A stretch of DNA of 64,000 nt. Source: Gigaspora margarita. Lineage: Eukaryota; Glomeromycota; Glomeromycetes; Diversisporales; Gigasporaceae. The notes under the pieces were generated by a model that had not been told where the DNA came from, made no database searches, and saw only the letters and a list, made by a program, of their open reading frames with translations. The stretch's first letter is position 1, and each line of letters opens with the position of its first letter. The DNA lies in the NCBI GenBank assembly GCA_009809945.1, contig WTPW01000011.1, positions 211,597 to 275,596 on the forward strand, given 5' to 3'. Shown in pieces: positions 1-11,084 of the stretch. Position numbers and translations under genes: made by a program.

Positions 1-99
1 CAATATTTTTATTATATAAATTTTTAAATTATATAATAAGTATATAAATTATATTATAATTATATTATAATTATATTTAAAAAAAATTAAAAATCCAGT

Positions 100-280
100 A
101 AAGACTATAAAGCATCATGCAAATACTATAAAGATACTGTGTCTTTATACTATTTATATGGTATCTTTTTGTTATTTGCACAGTATCTTTATAGTATTTG
201 TATAGTGTTTTTATAGTGTTTGCACAGTGTCTTTACAGCATTTGTATAATGTCTTTATAGCATTTGCATAGTGTCTTTAT
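100..280. repeat. Minisatellite, ~22-24 bp unit
   Basis: Imperfect head-to-tail repeats of a unit like TAGTGTCTTTATAGCATTTG run through this stretch. A second array with the same unit lies at about 2505-2700, so the two may be parts of one array split by later insertions. No ORF or RNA gene is seen. Confidence 0.8.
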
Positions 281-934
281 CCCTTAAATGGTAAGCAATT
301 GCAGGCAAATTTGCCTGCAATTTTTTCTATAAATATTTCTTTGATTTTTTTTTTAAATATTTAAAATATTTAAATAAAATTTTATACAATAATATTTGAA
401 AATAAAGATTATATTTTTGCTATATTTGCATTTAAATTATAAGAAAATAAATTGTAGTTGCTTATAAGCCCAAAATATACAAATTTCAAAAAAATTTGTT
501 AATTAAAAAAATATTTTAAACCTTTTTGGTGAACTCTTTAAATATTAATTTTAGATCTATTGTTCTTAATACAACTTTATAGATTATGTAAAGGATTATA
601 ATTTTTATTATTACAAGTTTTATGATTTACTTGTAAAAATTAGTACTTGTCTTAAGAGCAAAAATTTTTTTTAGCTTNGGGAACATATAAANTTTTAAAA
701 AATANAAAAAAATTTTAATAGTAAACTNTAAAGTTATACAAACTTTGAACTTTAATTAATTAAAAGTTATTTAATAATTTTAAAAAATTTTTATAATAAA
801 GTTAATAAAATATATTTCAAATAATATATTATATAAAATAAAAAATTACTAAATTATTTATTTGTTGTTTTATTTAAAAAAACCTTAAATATTTTCAAAA
901 TTGCAGGAAAATTGCCTGCAGGACCTTTTAAGGG
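281..934. mobile_element. Foldback/MITE-like element with inverted ends
   Basis: The left end reads CCCTTAAATGGTAAGCAATT and the right end is its approximate reverse complement (…GGACCTTTTAAGGG). Both ends continue into GCAGGCAAATTTGCC-type palindromes and then AT-rich inverted sequence. It sits inside the flanking minisatellite (the TAGCATTT-like unit resumes at 935). There is no coding capacity, so it is taken as non-autonomous. The family is unknown, and a target-site duplication (perhaps AT) is not convincing. The interior contains several N bases and a dispersed repeat (575-690). Confidence 0.6.
575..690 (+). repeat. Dispersed repeat, inverted copy at 15985-16095
   Basis: About 110 bp including TTAGTACTTGTCTTAAGAGC is found in reverse orientation just after the LINE end near 15985-16095. 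No coding potential. The copies share the phrase CTTAAGAGC with other foldback elements in the window. Confidence 0.6.
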
Positions 935-1156
935 ATAGCATTTATATAGTATTATTATAGCCTAACTGATTATCAAATATAATAATTTGATTGGCTAAAA
1001 TTATTAAAATTTTAAAAGTTTTTAAACTTTAATATTAAATAGCATTTGAACCAGTGATCTGTTTTGGATAGTTTTACTACTAAAATATTCAGCTAAATGA
1101 GACAATTTCAACAAGCCTGAAATCATTAAAATCTGATTACAGGACCCAGGATAATT

Positions 1157-1618
1157 ATAGATTTGTATTGCTTTAATTATATTATCTTTATATATATTAA
1201 TAATTATTATTAAAGATCTTATAAAATTAATATTAAAAATAACTCTTGAATTAGTAATCCATTTTGAATGATTTTACTACCAAAATGCTTATCTTGATAA
1301 GACAATTCTAAAGAATCTAAAATTGTTAAATTCTGATCACAGATCCAGAGATCATTATAGATTTATGTTATTTATAATAGATATAATCTATATTATATTA
1401 AATAATACAAATCTATAATAATGTTTGGATTCTATAATCAGAATTTAATGATTTTAGGTTTATTAGAATAATCTCATTGAGATGAGCATTTTTGGTAGTA
1501 AACTTATCCAAAATAGATCACTGGTTCAAAAGTTATTTAATATTAAAGTTTATAAAATCTTTAATAATAATTTTTAATATATATATAAACAATATAATTA
1601 AAGCAATACAAATCTATA
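1157..1618. repeat. Inner palindrome of the foldback family
   Basis: The left half (1157-1390) and the right half (about 1400-1618) are reverse complements with scattered mismatches. ATAGATTTGTATTGCTTTAA at the left edge pairs with the same sequence reversed at 1600-1618. This predicts a hairpin of about 200 bp per arm. Confidence 0.7.
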
Positions 1619-2245
1619 GGTCCTCTGGGTCGATAGCATAGTAGTTATGCTCTGGGAATGTAAATTGGAAGGTTGCCAGTTCGATTTTTGGTGGTAGTGA
1701 AATCGTAATTCTATGTTGTAGGTCCTACTATATTAAGAAATATCAGCATAGATCAGAAAGTTTTGAATAGGCAATTCCCGTAGCAGGTTGAGGTATTGCA
1801 GCTAGTATGGAACCTTCAGGCGGCTACTTAAAATATGCACCAAAAGTGCATGTGTAGCTAGTTGCACCCTCATCTATGTATAGTCACACTGTTGAATGAC
1901 AGATGCTATAGAGCGATACTACAAGTAGTCAGGATCAAAACCCTGGGATCATCCTTGAGTCAGAACACCAATTTGAATAACTGAAGTCATGAGACGTATT
2001 GAGAGGCCGAAGTCTAAAAGAATACTTTAAGAACTTGTAGTAGCATGTCCGGACTGCGATCTGAACCAACAGGTTTATGACCATGTGATTCAGCAGAGCT
2101 TGCTGGGAGGAATAAAGCTTGGTGCAACAACTCTGCTTGGGCATTGATGAAATGCTGAGTAGTTGCCTATGTAATAGATAGAACATATTTGTACTTGTAC
2201 TTAAATATCTAATAAATTAGTACTTGGTTATAAAGTAAAAAAAAA
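1619..2245 (+). mobile_element. SINE (tRNA-derived), copy 1
   Basis: The head resembles a tRNA gene: GTCCTCTGGGTCGATAGCAT opens it, an A-box-like TAGCATAGTAGTTATGC follows, and a B-box-like CCAGTTCGATT lies about 50 bp further on. These are the internal promoter boxes expected for RNA polymerase III. The body shares phrases (AATAACTGAAGT, GAACTTGTAGT) with a second copy at 20169-20707. It ends in a short A tract. The flanks ATACAAATCTATA (1606-1618) and ATACAAATCCATA (2246-2258) form a 13-bp target-site duplication with one mismatch. The tRNA fold is not closed, so this is a SINE and not a tRNA gene. Confidence 0.8.
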
Positions 2246-2504
2246 ATACAAATCCATAATGATCTTGGGATCCTGTAATTAGATTTTGATGATTTTAGGC
2301 TTGTTGAAATCGTCTTATTGAGCTGAATATTTTGGTTGTAAATTCATTCCAAATGGATTACTAGTCCAAACGTTATTTAATATTAAATTTTAAAATTTTT
2401 AAAAATTTTAATAATTTTAGCTAATTAAAAGTTATTAGCTATTAGGGACCTGATAATTTCCGACCCTCTCCTACCCTAAAAATCAGTAATAAATGTCAAT
2501 CCCC

Positions 2505-2700
2505 TTAGTAAAGTGTCTTTACAGTATTTATACAGTGTCTCTACAGTAATTGTATAGTGGTATCTCTATAGCTATTGTGTAGTAGTATCTCTATAGCATT
2601 TGTATAGTGTGCAGTGATATCTTTTAAGTATTTATATAGTGTTTGTATAGTGTTTTTATAGTATTTGTGTAGTGTCTCTAAGGCATTTTTGTGGCATCTC
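2505..2700. repeat. Minisatellite, same unit as 100-280
   Basis: Degenerate repeats of a unit like TAGTGTCTCTATAGCATTTG, matching the first array. No ORF. Confidence 0.75.
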
Positions 2701-2709
2701 TAGTAATAT

Positions 2710-3150
2710 GTTTTATAGTTTTTTTTAATAAAATTTATTATTTTTATTATTTTTGTAAATTTATAATTGACTAATATTATGTATTTGTAATAAATTACAT
2801 TATTAAAATATATAAATATTAGAATAATACTGTAAATTCTTAAATAACAGGCAGGTCATGCTATTTTGACTATATTTTGTGCTATTTTGAGTGTTCCCAT
2901 GGGCATTCTTTTGAATAAATAAGTTATTTTTTTGAATATAGAGTTTTTCAAAATAATGCCTATGGATAGTATTTTACAGAATAATTTCTCACACATTTGC
3001 ATATGTGCATATTTATATATCATATATATGCATATTAAGATCAAAAAGCCCAAGTAGTACTGTATAACAAGTTATAGGCAACAGTATCCAAGTGCTTTTT
3101 TTTTTTAAAACCATAATCTGTATATTTTTTTATTTAAAATAAATAAATAT
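2710..3150. other. AT-rich gap, nothing recognised
   Basis: Low-complexity AT-rich sequence. A 65-codon open frame on the minus strand (2856-3053) has no recognisable domain and a composition typical of chance ORFs. Confidence 0.5.
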
Positions 3151-3151
3151 A

Positions 3152-3387
3152 GGGTCTTTTTTAGAAAAACCACAGTTTGAAACTATTAAGATTTTGACAA
3201 TAAAATTTGAAATTGCTAACTATTTATTAATCCAATTTGAATAAACTTTTTTTTATATTATAAAGCTTAAATAGCTTTATAAAGCAAAAAAAGTTTATTC
3301 AAACTGGATTAATAGATAGCTAGCAATTTCTAATTTTATTGTCAAAAATCTAAATAATTTCTAACTATGGTTTTTCTAGCAAAGAAC
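3152..3387. mobile_element. Palindromic MITE, ~100-bp arms
   Basis: The left arm (3152-3252) and right arm (3289-3387) are inverted copies: TAGAAAAACCACAGTTTGAA on the left matches TAACTATGGTTTTTCTA on the right, and TTAATCCAATTTGAATAAAC matches GTTTATTCAAACTGGATTAA. The loop contains a small AAGCTTAAATAGCTTT palindrome. A shorter relative lies at 36680-36775. Non-coding. Confidence 0.8.
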
Positions 3388-3397
3388 TATATAGTTA

Positions 3398-3667
3398 GGG
3401 TTTCTCAAATTCAAATCAAATCAAATATTGGGTCAATTTGAATTTGATCAAATCAAATTAACTCTGATTTGATTCAAATATTTAGATTTAAATTTGATTT
3501 GAATTTGAATTTTTAATAGTAATTTTCAAATCAAATCAAATATTTGTCAAATAAATCAAATTTGGCCAGATTTGAATTTGATCAAATCAAATATAATCAA
3601 ATTTAAATTTGAATTTGATCAAATATTTGATTCAAATATTTGAAGATCAAATCAAATTGTAGAACCC
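3398..3667 (+). mobile_element. AAATTTGA-rich MITE, copy 1
   Basis: About 270 bp built from TTTGATTTGA/TCAAATCAAA words, bounded by GGGTTTCTC and GTAGAACCC, which form short inverted ends. An inverted copy of nearly the whole sequence lies at 42566-42838, including the non-repetitive phrase TTAATAGTAATTTTCAAATC. Conservation of the whole unit shows it is a mobile or dispersed element and not a random simple repeat. Confidence 0.65.
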
Positions 3668-4782
3668 AATATATAGTTCCAGGTATATTATTTGATATAC
3701 TGTATGTACATATATATCTGTCTTTTTTTCACATCTTTTGAACAACTTTTACCAAGAAAAGCCATGAATATAATTTCTGTTCTAGTAAAACAAAAAAAAT
3801 ATAAGACTATTCTAATTTGCTAAAAACCTATATTCAATTTTAAACAATTGTTTGCTACTTATTTGATATTTTCAAATTTTTTTGCTCCAAGGTTTATACA
3901 TTCTTTTCAAAAAAAATTTCTACTAAAATATAAAAAAAAAAACTTTAATTTATATTCCCTATAATTTAGACAAATAATTTGGTTTCTACTTAAATACAAA
4001 CTCTTGTTTGATACTTTTGCTTGAGGCAACTTAATATAAAAGGTTTAAATTACCTAATTACCTTAAATTCTATAAAGACTAAACATTAAATCTGAATATA
4101 TACATAACCTCCATAAATGCACTTTCTCTTATCTTTCTCTAATTGTACATTGTTAGAGCTTTGGTTTATGGGTGGATGCAATTAGAGATCTGATTGTATA
4201 ATTATAAATGCATAAATGAGTGAATGTATGTATGCACATATGCTTTTAATTTTCAATAAAAGACTAGAGTTTAGAACAAATATATTTTTAAGCATATATT
4301 ATAGTTAATTTAATAATTACTATTTACAAAACATGATACAATATGAATATATAATGGGGTGCATATTATTTCAGAATGTGTATAGGCATTATTTCAAAAC
4401 CAGTTATAAAATTTTTAGGTGCAATTTTTGAATTAATACCCATGCCTGCTATTTTGAGAATTTATAGTATAAAAAATTAATATTCAGACAAGCGATAGTA
4501 ATTTATTATTATTTGAAAATCTGTACAAAAAATTAAATCTGGCAAAAAATAAAAAAGGTTCTTTAATAATTACTAGCAGAGTCACAGATCTGCTTTAATT
4601 GTAATAATTGTTTTTTTATCTATACTAAAAAATTTTTTCAATAAAATATTATTATACAAATTTTATTTAAATATTTTAAATAATTAGCAAAGTTCTAAAT
4701 TTAAATTAGTCATATTAAAAATTTTTACTAACTAAAGATTATATTTTTGTTTATATATAAATTATATTAAAAAATATTCTAT
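3668..4782. other. AT-rich gap, nothing recognised
   Basis: No ORF of note, no RNA gene and no clear repeat pair were seen. The sequence around 4560-4740 is AT-rich spacer before the next foldback. Confidence 0.5.
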
Positions 4783-5063
4783 AGTAAATAACTTTTGATC
4801 TACTGATCCATTTTAGATAATTTAACTGCCAAAATAATCATTTAAATGAGACAATTCTAATGAGTCTAAAATTGCTAAAATTTGATTACAGTATCCCAAT
4901 ATTAATAATAGTTTATTTATATTACAAATCTTAATCGATATTAGGATTCTGTAATCAGATTTTAATGATTTTGATTTTATAAAATTGTTTTACTAAGATG
5001 ATCATTTTGGTAGATAAATCATTTAAAACAAATTAGTAGGTCAAATTTAGTCAATATTAATAT
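4783..5063. mobile_element. Foldback MITE, ~120-bp arms
   Basis: The left arm starts AACTTTTGATCTACTGATCC and the right arm ends with the inverted equivalent (AAATTAGTAGGTCAAA). Both carry the family phrases (GAGACAATTCTAATGAGTCT and its inverse). The turning point is near 4915-4930. Same family as 988-2441 and 7040-7415. Confidence 0.75.
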
Positions 5064-5296
5064 TTTTAATACTAATAATAATTTCAATATACATAAATAT
5101 ATTAAACCAACTTTAAACAATTTTTTTTAATTTTTTATTTTTAGTAAAACCTAAAATAATAATTTTAATAATAATTTTGGAATCAAATATATTTAAAAAG
5201 ATTTTTAAAATTTAAAACTTTAATTGTTTTTTCTAATTTTATAAAAATAAAAATTATTAGTTTATGGTCTATCACCATAGTGATACTACAATTGAC

Positions 5297-5364
5297 CAAT
5301 AAAAATTGATTACATAAATTACATGCTTGGTCAAGCACATAATTCATGTAATCAATTTTTATTG
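5297..5364. repeat. Short palindrome
   Basis: CAATAAAAATTGATTACATA is mirrored by ATGTAATCAATTTTTATTG with a short loop holding GCTTGGTCAAGC. A hairpin of about 27 bp per arm is predicted. Confidence 0.75.
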
Positions 5365-6560
5365 CTTAAATATACTATTTAATAAAATTAAAACCAATAA
5401 ATTCCAAGTTCAAAATAATAAGTAATACTGATAACACAATTTTAATTTATTATAATTCAAATTAATTATATCACAAGAAAAAATCTATATAAAAAAAAAC
5501 TAATATCATGACAAACATCATAACTATAAAAAAAACTAATACTGCAACTAACATCTATATATAATATATATAAAATACTATATTGTGATAATTTCAAGAA
5601 AACAATAAAAGTTTTGAAACAATAGTACCATTAGCATTGAGTTTTTGAAAAGTGCATCAGCTAATCCTCTTTCTGATTCAAGATTATTACATCCAAGATT
5701 CAAAATCTTCAAGAATTACAGTACTCTAAAATCAACAACAAAACTGGAATGACAGATCTATATCTAAAATCTCTACAAACTATATACCAAATGACCAAAG
5801 CTCAGAATCTCTATACTCTAGAATAATAGTACTAAACAACAAAAGCCCAGATCTTAGCACCAAAATAATAAAAATCCAAAAACTATAGCACTAAACACAA
5901 AAGCACAAAATCTTTATACACCTTAAACAATAGTACCAAATGATAAAAACCTAATCTTTATCAGTTTTTTAGTGAAGCAAATCTGCAACTATTAGTTTAA
6001 AGAAAAAAAAAGCAAAAAAAAGCAAAACCAAAAAAAAAACCATAACATATTTCAAAGAAACTATAGCACTAAATAACAAAAGCCCAGAATCTCGTACTAA
6101 ATAAAAAAGCATAGAACTATCATGATATTTATTAGTTTTCTAGTAACAAAACCTACAAAAAAGAAAGTAAATGTTAATTTAGAAGAAAAAAAAACAAAAA
6201 AAGCAAATAAAAAAAATACATATGGTCTTTTAGGAGACAAACCTATAGAAAGTAATATTATTAGTTCAAAGAAAGGAAAAAATAAACCACTTACTTACAA
6301 AATCTGTTTTAATTGCCAAATTAAACACAACTTTGTGATAGTTTTAGGGCTCTAATTCAAGACTTCAATAATGGTTCTAACAATAATTTGACTCAAACAA
6401 TAGTACTAGTAATGGCTCTAGCAATGACTCCAATAATAATTACAATAGTGAACTTCTTAAAAAGAAAAAAAAAACTATTTAACAAAAAAAAACAAGTACA
6501 AAAAAAAACAATAAAAAAACAATAATTATCAAAAAGATAATTATTGTTTATATATAATTG
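5365..6560 (+). other. A-rich region with weak Lys-rich ORF
   Basis: This stretch is A-rich and repeats short phrases (AGTACCAAATGATAAAAACC, ACTATAGCACTAAACA) at irregular spacing, suggesting decayed tandem sequence. A 77-codon frame at 6122-6355 is rich in Lys and Asn and ends in a CFNC-containing segment. I do not recognise it and it may be a chance ORF in A-rich DNA. Confidence 0.35.
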
Positions 6561-6713
6561 CTAATTTTAAAAATGATTGGCTAATCATAAGGGTCACTAT
6601 GGTGATGGGTTGGTATGTAAAATTTCCAAAAATAAATTAATTTTAACTTTGTATAAATTTATATAAAATATAGTTATTTATAATAATTTATGATTTAAAA
6701 ACATAATATAAGG

Positions 6714-7795
6714 TAGATATGGGTATTATAGTGCACTACCAATATCTTATGATCTACTAATCAGAATCATGAGATTTTAGTACTAATCGATTTATTTCAG
6801 TAAGTTGAATCAATTGGTACCAAAATTGTTAAATTCTGATCAATGGATCACAAGATATTACAATTAAAGTAATATTTAAAGTAGATATAGGTATTATAGC
6901 AATAGAAATAGTGCAGTGTACAGTAATATCTTGTGAAACAACAATTAGAATTATAAAATTTTGGTAAATTTGATTCATCTCATCGAGATGAATTGAATGG
7001 TGCCAAAATCATGTGATTTTGACTGATACTTTTCAATATATCATAAAGTAAATTTTAAAATTAATATAAAATCATAATAACTTTTGATAGACCAGTCCAT
7101 TTTTTATAATTTTACTTTCAAATGATCATCTTGAAGAGACAATTCCAACAAGCCCAAAATCACTAAAATCTGATCATGGGATCAATAGTTTTATTATTAT
7201 TTTAATGAAAATAGATTAGTTTAACTAATCTAATTTTTATCAAAAACAATACAAAAAACTTAATGATCCTGTAATCCTGTGATCAGATTTTAGCGATTTT
7301 GGGCTTGTTGGAATTGCCTATTCAAGGCAGTCATTTTCGTGGTAAAATTATAAAAATCAGACCAGTCTATCAAAGTTATTTATAATTTCATGTTAATTTT
7401 AAAATTTGCTTTGCACAGCCTATTTTGGTTAAATTATGATATATTGAGAAATATTAGCCAAAATCACGTGATTTTGTACTATTTGATTTATCTCTATGAG
7501 ATGAATTGAATGGTAACAAAATCATTTGATTCTGATTAATAGAACTCAATAGATAATGAAAAATAGTATGTGTGCCATAATAGATATTTGTGTTATAATT
7601 TATCTTTTTTAATTTGTATATTGTAATTAATAAAATCTTATGATCTAGTAATTAGAATTAAATGATTTTGGTACTATTCAATTTGTCTTGATAAGACAAA
7701 TTGAATAGTACCAAAATCATTCAATTATAATTGATATATTATGTTTTATTAACTAAAATATTTAACTTCGCTATAATATCCATTTCTATCTTAAT
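6714..7795. repeat. Cluster of small palindromes around a foldback
   Basis: Four short inverted-repeat units (about 6748-6863, 6930-7025, 7440-7560, 7638-7745) share the words GATCTACTAATCAGAATCA, TTGGTACCAAAAT and GAGATGAATTGAATGGT in alternating orientation. GGTAGATATGGGTATTATAG occurs at 6714, is repeated near 6880 and appears inverted near 7770-7795. The cluster surrounds the larger foldback at 7040-7415. Non-coding. Confidence 0.6.
7040..7415. mobile_element. Foldback MITE
   Basis: The arms 7040-7185 and 7265-7415 are inverted copies (ACTTTTGATAGACCAGTCCA against AGACCAGTCTATCAAAGTTA; AACAAGCCCAAAATCACTAA against its inverse at about 7300). It carries the same unit as 4783-5063. The loop contains a perfect inner palindrome, TAGATTAGTTTAACTAATCT. 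Confidence 0.75.
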
Positions 7796-7915
7796 CCAAA
7801 ATAAAGTTTATAAAAAATTATTTAAGTGATGATCTGTGAAAGATCAGCACTATTGCCATATTAGGACAATAGTAAATTTTGGGGATAAGTACAATATAAA
7901 CTTTTATTATATACT

Positions 7916-8000
7916 GAAATCTGACGCTGCTCCAAAAAAAAGTAATTTTTTTATTAAATTAACAGCTCAAGCCAATTAATTAAAAGTTGTAGAGCCTACT
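7916..8000 (+). repeat. Fragment of the TTGTAGAGCYCA element family
   Basis: About 85 bp including GCCAATTAATTAAAAGTTGT and AGAGCCTACTGAG matches, in reverse orientation, the right part of the palindromic element at 17855-17943. The same core occurs in the ends of the 20828-25052 element. The sequence from 8000 to 8360 has no recognised match; a 62-codon ORF there (8172-8360) is unconvincing. Confidence 0.6.
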
Positions 8001-8378
8001 GAGTAGAGTTGCTAGTGCAGGGTACTTGGCGACACCAATGGTGCACTAATATGGGTAGTTCACCTAGTACGCCAAACAAGGCTTGGTGCAGAGTGGCAAG
8101 CCAATCAGATTTAGCTCCTTCCAATCATTGTTGGCATTCAGCAGATCGTTTCCAATAAAGTTTATAATTGGATGTTGGCAAGTGATCCGCCACATTTTCT
8201 TTTGAAAAAGACATTCATAGAAAAAAAGTGTTGTGCGCGCAGACTATCAAATCCATCTAAGCATGCCCCCAAATTTTTATCGTATTCAAGTTGTATTTAT
8301 AATATTTTATATGTATTTGTGACAAAGATTTTATATGAAAATTTGGTCATGTTATATTAATTTCTAGTAGATTTTTGA

Positions 8379-8788
8379 TATATATTCATAGAACTTTTTT
8401 CACTGATCACCCGTTCCAAAATTAATAAAAACAAAATAAGCTAATAAGTTATCTAACACAGTAGAAATTATATAAAACAAGGCTAAACAAACAGAAAGAG
8501 AAGTAAATTTGGAATATAGTTCTCTAAAGAAAAAGCAAGGAAAAGAAAAACCTGAAGTGATTATTTGTAAAAACAACTTTACGAAAAGTTTTTTTTAAAA
8601 AAAGTGGAAATTCGCAAATATCCAATATTGCAGATCCTTTTTAGAACACTTAAACAGTGAAGTACGTGAAGTAAACAAACAAACAAACAGGTGATCAAAT
8701 GGGATAACAACAAAAAAGTAAACAATCCAAACACGTGATTGTGTGAAACAAATCTAAGCAAAACTAGAATATAAATAGTAGAAATTCA
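8379..8788 (+). promoter_or_regulatory. LINE 5' UTR / internal promoter region
   Basis: Non-coding A-rich leader upstream of the first ORF. It contains CAAACAAACAAACAG, which resembles the leader of the second LINE near 56340. LINE promoters are normally internal, so this is where one would lie. No specific element is visible. Confidence 0.45.
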
Positions 8789-9196
8789 ATGAACGACCAG
8801 CAGGTACCCGACTGGAAAATCAAGTTTCTCAAGGGTGGATGTCAAGCTCTGAGGCTAGGGGTGCAGGAATGCATAAAATATTTAAACAGGACAGTCACAA
8901 AAACGCAAATAGTTGACAAAGAACTAGCCAAAGCGATTCAAACAGTGTTAGCAGAAGAAATATGCCTTATAAGGCACCTGTTGGAAAATTATCGCAAGAT
9001 TACAGAAAAGCAACTAAAGGAGATTCAGGAAGAAGGTGATGAGCAAAGGAACAAAAGAGAAAAATCACAGTTAGAAAAAGAATTACTACTAGAAACAGAG
9101 TGTGAAATAACAGACTACGGTATAGAAGAAATCAAGAACGTCAAAGTAAAACATATCAAAATGGATATAGATAAAAAACAGACCAATTTGCAGTAA
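8789..9196 (+). pseudogene. LINE ORF1, N-terminal part (coiled-coil-like)
   Basis: A 135-codon frame beginning MNDQQVPDWKIKF. The second half is strongly charged (KITEKQLKEIQEEGDEQ) and likely helical or coiled coil, as in many LINE ORF1 proteins where it mediates multimerisation on the element's RNA. The frame ends at a TAA, and the RRM-like domain follows about 100 bases later in another frame. The natural reading is that these were one ORF1 protein now split by a frameshift. I do not recognise this N-terminal segment beyond that. Confidence 0.6.
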
Positions 9197-9291
9197 GGAA
9201 CAATGAGGAAATAGACCAAGATCTGGAGGTACAGAATGAAAAGAAACACGGCTTACTAGTAAAAAGTGAGAAAGAAGTTGTTTGGGAACAA

Positions 9292-10236
9292 GTGAATCAA
9301 AACAACTATAAAGAAAAGAATGAAACAAAAAAATGGAATGCAAAGCCTCAAGGAGAATACACTGTGTGGGACATCTCAGCAAAGGTAACACCAAGAAGAC
9401 TTAAAAAAGAATTAAGTTTCTTTGGATATGTGTCGATTATTCAATGGAATAGAAGAAATATGAGTAGTGCTATGCAAGTTAAAGTTATTTTTAAAAATAA
9501 CAAAAGAAATCAAGACTGGGAAAATAAATGGGCAGTTGCTTTAGAAAATGGAAAATTATTGAGAATGTCATCAGGTTTCTTTGATAAAGAAGTTCTACTA
9601 CAAAGAAACAATTTTAAAACAAAATCAGCAAATGTTCCAAGTTACGCAATAGAAGCTTTACTTCTAAGACAGCTTGGAAGAGTAAGAGCCAAGTCAGTAT
9701 ACTTACCAAACAACAGTAATGGTAACCGAAGAAGAGGGGCAGTAGTTTATTTTGAGTCACAAGAGGACTTAAAAAAGGCAAGGCAAACTGAAGTTTTCTA
9801 CTATGATACAAAACTTGAATAGTTACTAAATAATGAAGAAGCGGACAATGAACAGAATAGAAGTTTTTGAAAAAAGAAAGAAATATATGAGGAATGCAAG
9901 GAGAAACAAGGTGCAGATGATAACAGAATTTTTGAATTAAAAAGAAGAAGTATGTGGAAAACAAAAACAGTAAATAAACGAGCAAGATATCCAGGATGTG
10001 AAGGAAAAGTACAAGGTTTTAGAAAAGAGCATCCTTGTAAGAACAAGGAAGAAATAACGAGAAAGGGAAAAGAGAATCAATACACCTATTTAGGAAGTAG
10101 AAAACCAGAAGATAGTTTTGTATTAACAAAGAGCCTGGAGGCAATTATATCATCCCTAATGAGTAATATTAAGACAAAGTTATATGAGGAAATACAAAAG
10201 GTAAATAGGGCACAGGAGTGCCCTAATCGCTCCTGA
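9292..10236 (+). pseudogene. LINE ORF1, RRM-like nucleic-acid-binding domain and tail
   Basis: The first part (9292-9822, 176 codons) runs from EYTVWDISAKVTPRRLKKEL through SGFFDKEVLLQR to SVYLPNNSNGN and VFYYDTKLE. This two-part pattern of WD(I/L)-K-L-FGYV then VYLP-N-NGN looks like paired RRM-like folds in ORF1 proteins of Rhizophagus-type LINEs (family recalled, not searched). A homologous segment occurs in the second LINE at 57172-57600, supporting real coding origin. The domain is cut by a TAG at 9820. A basic tail (MWKTKTVNKRARYPG onward, 9952-10236) continues in another frame. Likely role: binding the element's RNA. Confidence 0.7.
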
Positions 10237-10270
10237 GGGCACACTAGTTGTCTCAACAAATAACAGTGCT

Positions 10271-11080
10271 TTGGGTAAAGATCTGGCACCCCATGGCACT
10301 GAATCGAGTAGAGGCCAGAATTACCCAGGAATAATCACACAAGAGGACGTGGATATTTTTTTAACATTAAAACTTGGGGTACATAATATAAATGGAATTA
10401 AGAAAAATATACAAAGGTTGCAAGAGATGTGCAATTATGGCAAAAGGCAAAATCTAAATATCATTGGGTTAGTAGAGACGAACATTAGCTTTAAAGAAGC
10501 AAAATTCATTAAGATAGAGGATACAAAGAACTATGGTCACTGGTCTAGTGCTAAAGCAAACAAAAGAAAAGGATCAGGTATAGGAAAATTGATAGAGAAA
10601 GAATGGAACAACTATCTTACGAAAGTTGTAACATAACACCTAATCCATATATGATAGGTGTAGTTTTAATCTTTAAAAAGGTTGCTTTCAAGATATGGAT
10701 CATATATCTCCTTCCAAACGATGACACAATGAAAAGGGAAATACAAAGATTATTAATGAAGGACATCACCACAGCTAAAGCAAACATGCACTTTATTATA
10801 GAAGGAGATTTCAATAAAATTTTAGATCCAGAACTAGATACAGTAAACCAGGACCCAAAACAAACAATCAAAAAACTTCCTATAACAAAGTGGGTAGAAA
10901 AGCTCAGATTTGTAGAAAGCTTTTGATACTTTAACCCAAGACCAAAAAGTTTACATGGTCAAATGGAAGGAGTAAAACCAGAATAGACCACATCTGGATA
11001 TCCAAGGAGTTATGAATGTGTGCTAAACAAAGTGATATCGAAGATATGTGTTTGGTTTCAGGAAGTGACCATAACTTAGT
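10271..11080 (+). pseudogene. LINE ORF2: APE-type endonuclease domain
   Basis: This is the nicking endonuclease that primes target-primed reverse transcription. Visible motifs: KLGVHNINGIKKNIQRL (first strand with the Asn), NIIGLVETNIS (catalytic Glu region), GSGIGKLIEKEWNN, YLPNDD, then FIIEGDFNKILD (the GDFN motif). The frame changes near 10600 and a stop falls at 10924 after FVESF. The expected late SDH motif is represented by the SGSDHN-like codons near 11060 (GGAAGTGACCATAAC) in a further frame. The start at 10271 follows the end of ORF1 within 35 bases. Confidence 0.85.
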
Positions 11081-11084
11081 ATAG

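Larger units (their letters stand above)
988..2441. mobile_element. Nested foldback element interrupted by a SINE
   Basis: The outer arms (about 988-1160 and 2246-2441) are inverted copies: TTGGCTAAAATTATTAAAA on the left matches the reverse complement of the right end. Between them lies an inner palindrome (1157-1618) and a SINE (1619-2245). The arms carry the recurrent unit with GATC, GTTTTGGATA, ACTACCAAAA and GAGACAATT phrases that also builds the foldbacks at 4783-5063 and 7040-7415. Non-coding. Confidence 0.65.

Noticed and set aside
1619-1700. Candidate tRNA gene with A and B boxes
   Set aside because: The acceptor stem does not close, a longer body follows, there is a TSD and a second copy exists; a SINE explains all of this.
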